Of a stretch of 7,774 nucleotides of DNA, positions 5,347-7,774 are shown piece by piece (position 1 is the stretch's first letter; the number at the start of each line of letters is the position of its first letter). The DNA comes from a bacterium (GTDB taxonomy: Bacteria; Bacillota; Clostridia; Oscillospirales; Acutalibacteraceae), in assembly GCA_020625635.1 (NCBI GenBank), contig JAHLBL010000071.1, positions 1-7,774 of the forward strand. Reading direction: 5' to 3'. Below the pieces are notes generated by a model. That model was not told the DNA's origin and made no database searches. It worked only from the letters and a program-made list of their open reading frames with translations. Position numbers and translations under genes: made by a program.

Positions 5347-7417
5347 GAAATTTGGTAAAGCAGTTGTAAAAAACCGTGTACTTATCCTTATTATCGCTGT
5401 TGCGCTAATGATTCCCGCTGTTCTGGGTTATCTGTTCACAAGAGTAAATTACGATATGCTGAACTATCTCCCTGAACAGCTCGAAACCGTCAAAGGTCAG
5501 AATTATCTAATGGAGGACTTCGGAAAAGGTGCTTTCTCTTTCCTTATTATCGAGGATATGGATGATAAGGATATCGCAAAGCTGGAAGAAAACATCAAGA
5601 AGGTCGACCATGTAGACACTGTTCTGTGGTATGATGATGTTGCGGACCTTTCAGTCCCGAAGGAAATCCTGCCTGATAAGGTTTTTGACGCCTTCAACAC
5701 AGATAACGCCACCTTGATGGCGATTTTCTTTGATACCTCCACGTCGGCTGACGAAACAATGGACGCTATCGGAGAAATTAAGGACATCGCGGGTAAGCAG
5801 TGCTTCGTATCGGGTATGTCCGCTATGGTTAAGGATATGCGTGACCTTGCCGAAAGGGAAGAGCCTATATATGTTGCTATTGCCGTGCTGCTCGCGGTTA
5901 TCGCTATGATGCTTTTCCTCGACAACTGGATTATTCCTTTTGTATTTCTGGCAAGTATCGGTATTTCCATTATACTTAATCTCGGTTCAAACTATTTTCT
6001 CGGCGAGGTTTCATATATTACCAAGGCGCTTGCCGCGGTATTACAGCTTGCCGTTACGATGGACTATTCAATATTCCTATGGCACAGCTATCAGGAGCAT
6101 AAATTAAAATACCCCGACACCAAAGAGGCGATGGCGGTAGCGATAAAAGAAACCATCCGTTCCGTTGTCGGAAGTTCAATAACAACAATCGCGGGTTTTA
6201 TCGCTCTGTGCTTTATGAGCTTCACTCTCGGACGCGACCTCGGTATTGTAATGGCTAAGGGTGTTCTGCTCGGTGTACTCGGATGTATCACGACACTTCC
6301 CGCGCTCATTCTTGTGCTTGACAAGCCACTTACAAAAACAATGCACAAGTCGCTTATTCCGTCCACAAAGAAAATCGCAGTCGGTATCGTAAAAATCTTC
6401 CCTGTATTCCTTGTTCTTTTCCTTGCTCTTGTCGCTCCGTTCTATTACGGATATTCAAAGACCAACTCGGAGGTTTACTATAATTTCTCACAGAGCCTTC
6501 CGAAGGATATGGATAACATAATTGCCAATACGAAGCTTGAGGAAAAATTCGGTATCGGAACGACACATATGGTTCTTCTTGACGCTCACCTCGACTCCAA
6601 GGATGTCCATAAGATGACAGACGAGCTTAAAAAGGTCAAGGGCGTAAAATACGTCCTCAGTCTTGAGAGCCTTGTCGGTCCTATGATTCCCGAGGAAATG
6701 ATTCCCGAATCCGTTACCGAGGTTCTTAAAAGCGACGACTGGGAGCTTATGCTGATTAACTCGGAATACAAGACAGCTACCGATGAAGTTAAGCAGCAGA
6801 TAGCCGATATGACCGAAATCATTAAAAAGTATGATGATAAGGGTATGGTTATCGGTGAGTCCTCGTGCGTTAATGATATGATTGACGTAACGAGCGTCGA
6901 CTTCAGAGTAGTAAATATTATTTCGATTTTCGCTATCTTCCTTATTATCGCGCTTGTTGAAAAGAGCATTTCGCTCCCGTTCATTCTGGTTGCGGTTATT
7001 GAGCTTTCAATTTTTATCAATCTCGGTCTTCCGCATTATCTCGGCAACTCGCTGCCGTTTATCGCACCAATATGTATCAGTACGATTCAGCTCGGAGCGA
7101 CCGTTGACTACGCGATACTTATGACGACGCGATATAAAAAGGAACGCTCGCTCGGTAATGATAAACGAACAGCTGTCACGACCGCGCTGTATACCTCGAT
7201 TCCGTCGGTTATCGTCAGTGCGATGGGATTGTTCGCAGCCACGATAGGTGTCGCGATTTATTCCGACGTTGATATGATTGGTTCGCTGTGTATGCTGATG
7301 GCACGCGGCGCGATTATAAGTATGTTCTGTGTAATCCTTATCCTGCCTGCAATGTTTATGCTGTTTGATAAGGTTATCGCTAAAACAACAATCGGATTCC
7401 TTCCGAAGAAGAAATAG
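5345..7417 (+). CDS. MMPL-family (RND superfamily) membrane exporter
   Basis: This is a 690-residue polytopic transporter with the two-fold repeat of RND/MMPL proteins. TM1 is at about 11-31, followed by a large extracytoplasmic loop (32-172) and TM2-TM6 (about 174-325). The second half mirrors this: TM7 at about 346-369, a second loop (370-519) and TM8-TM12 (about 521-674). TM4 carries TMDYSIFL (D240-Y241) and TM10 carries TVDYAIL (D588-Y589), matching the paired Asp-Tyr proton-relay residues of the MmpL family; this supports proton-motive-force-driven export. The size fits single-gene Gram-positive MMPL transporters, which lack the outer-membrane partners of Gram-negative RND pumps. The basic C-terminus (LPKKK) should be cytoplasmic. 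GGAGGG lies 11 nt upstream, longer than usual, and no alternative start fits. The gene follows tetR and is 15 bp from the next gene. The substrate, possibly lipid, peptide or drug, cannot be told. Confidence 0.93.
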   Translation: MKFGKAVVKNRVLILIIAVALMIPAVLGYLFTRVNYDMLNYLPEQLETVKGQNYLMEDFGKGAFSFLIIEDMDDKDIAKLEENIKKVDHVDTVLWYDDVADLSVPKEILPDKVFDAFNTDNATLMAIFFDTSTSADETMDAIGEIKDIAGKQCFVSGMSAMVKDMRDLAEREEPIYVAIAVLLAVIAMMLFLDNWIIPFVFLASIGISIILNLGSNYFLGEVSYITKALAAVLQLAVTMDYSIFLWHSYQEHKLKYPDTKEAMAVAIKETIRSVVGSSITTIAGFIALCFMSFTLGRDLGIVMAKGVLLGVLGCITTLPALILVLDKPLTKTMHKSLIPSTKKIAVGIVKIFPVFLVLFLALVAPFYYGYSKTNSEVYYNFSQSLPKDMDNIIANTKLEEKFGIGTTHMVLLDAHLDSKDVHKMTDELKKVKGVKYVLSLESLVGPMIPEEMIPESVTEVLKSDDWELMLINSEYKTATDEVKQQIADMTEIIKKYDDKGMVIGESSCVNDMIDVTSVDFRVVNIISIFAIFLIIALVEKSISLPFILVAVIELSIFINLGLPHYLGNSLPFIAPICISTIQLGATVDYAILMTTRYKKERSLGNDKRTAVTTALYTSIPSVIVSAMGLFAATIGVAIYSDVDMIGSLCMLMARGAIISMFCVILILPAMFMLFDKVIAKTTIGFLPKKK

Positions 7418-7432
7418 ACGGAGGTAATTGAA

Positions 7433-7774
7433 ATGAAATCAAAAAGATATATGCCTAAGGTAATCGCGGGTATTCTTTGTATGATGATGGTTGCGGGTAC
7501 AGTTTCCGCTGCCGCTTATTCCGCAGGTACGGGCAATGTGTCCCAGACGGCTTCTGCTCTTACAACCGCGGGCAACAGCTCCGATAAAGAAAGCGGAGAG
7601 CTTACAAAAAACGAGACTGTTTATGTAATAGCAAACGCTGACGGTACTCCGAAGAAAATTATTGTCAGCGACTGGATTAAAAATCCTGAAAAGCTCAACA
7701 CAATTAACGACAAGACTAATCTCGAGGATGTAAAGAACGTAAAGGGTGACGAGAAGTTCACGCTTGATGATGAC
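7433..7774 (+). CDS. Secreted or membrane-anchored protein of unknown function (5' part only)
   Basis: The first 114 codons of a longer gene are visible, open to the right edge. The start is clear: GGAGGT at 7420-7425 lies 7 nt before the ATG. The N-terminus is a signal peptide, with basic MKSKRYMPK, a hydrophobic core to about residue 24 and a plausible A-X-A-type cleavage site near 25-30. The cysteine in ILCMM is not a convincing lipobox. A Ser/Thr/Gly-rich linker (about 29-58) follows, then an exported domain beginning ETVYVIANADGTPKKIIVSDW (about 60-80) and LEDVKNVKGDEKF (about 97-109). I recall similar TVYV..ADG...IVSDW proteins encoded beside MMPL exporters in Clostridia, but cannot confirm this here. 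The 15-bp gap from the exporter implies an operon and possibly a shared export function, as an accessory subunit or the exported product. Function is unknown. Confidence 0.85.
   Translation, partial: MKSKRYMPKVIAGILCMMMVAGTVSAAAYSAGTGNVSQTASALTTAGNSSDKESGELTKNETVYVIANADGTPKKIIVSDWIKNPEKLNTINDKTNLEDVKNVKGDEKFTLDDD

Noticed and set aside
5503..7020. Minus-strand open frames inside the exporter gene
   Set aside because: Serine/isoleucine-rich translations are the usual antisense image of a membrane protein gene. They are not supported by RBS or motifs.
7478..7483. Lipoprotein signal around the cysteine of the right-edge exported protein
   Set aside because: The residue before the cysteine is Leu rather than Gly, Ala or Ser, and the cysteine lies inside the hydrophobic core. 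A standard signal peptide fits better.

Overview
The window reads as chromosomal DNA of a low-to-moderate GC Firmicute, most likely a clostridial gut or rumen bacterium (Ruminococcus/Oscillospiraceae-like). This is inferred from a tRNA-sensing T-box leader, strong GGAGG-type ribosome binding sites, consensus sigma-A promoters, and a TetR regulator next to an MMPL/RND exporter. The species cannot be fixed from this sequence. No tRNA, rRNA, insertion sequence, CRISPR array or phage gene is visible.

Left half, minus strand. Bases 1-249 are a T-box riboswitch leader reading out of the left edge. It has a TGG (Trp) specifier, and its TGGC tRNA-end-binding sequence fits the G discriminator base of bacterial tRNA-Trp. 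The regulated gene, probably trpS or a tryptophan biosynthesis/uptake gene, lies outside the window. The leader has its own promoter (256-284). A perfect 16-bp palindrome lies between that promoter and the next gene. Bases 337-1818 encode a DUF1846 (UPF0371) protein of unknown biochemical function with a GPGSGK loop. Its start is corrected by promoter and RBS evidence. Bases 1964-4423 encode an unusual 819-residue protein: a new N-terminal region, a divergent adenosine/AMP-deaminase-like metal-dependent deaminase core, and a C-terminal Rossmann-like domain resembling the SLOG/DprA fold. It has its own promoter and a candidate terminator, so the two minus-strand genes look like separate transcription units.

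Right half, plus strand. From the divergent intergenic region (4435-4619) a TetR/AcrR-type regulator (4620-5195) reads rightward. It is followed by a candidate terminator, a 12-TM MMPL/RND-superfamily exporter (5345-7417) and, 15 bp later, the start of a secreted or membrane-anchored protein cut by the right edge (7433-7774). This looks like a self-contained regulated export locus: the TetR protein probably senses a ligand and controls the exporter and its exported partner. An AATTGTNACAATT-type palindrome occurs both in the divergent intergenic region and over the exporter start codon, and is the best operator candidate.

The least ordinary element is the deaminase/SLOG-like fusion. Its GTDGG motif, where classical family members have TDDP, and its large internal insertion suggest a non-standard nucleoside or nucleotide substrate. 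Nothing beside it identifies a known defence system, so that role stays speculative.
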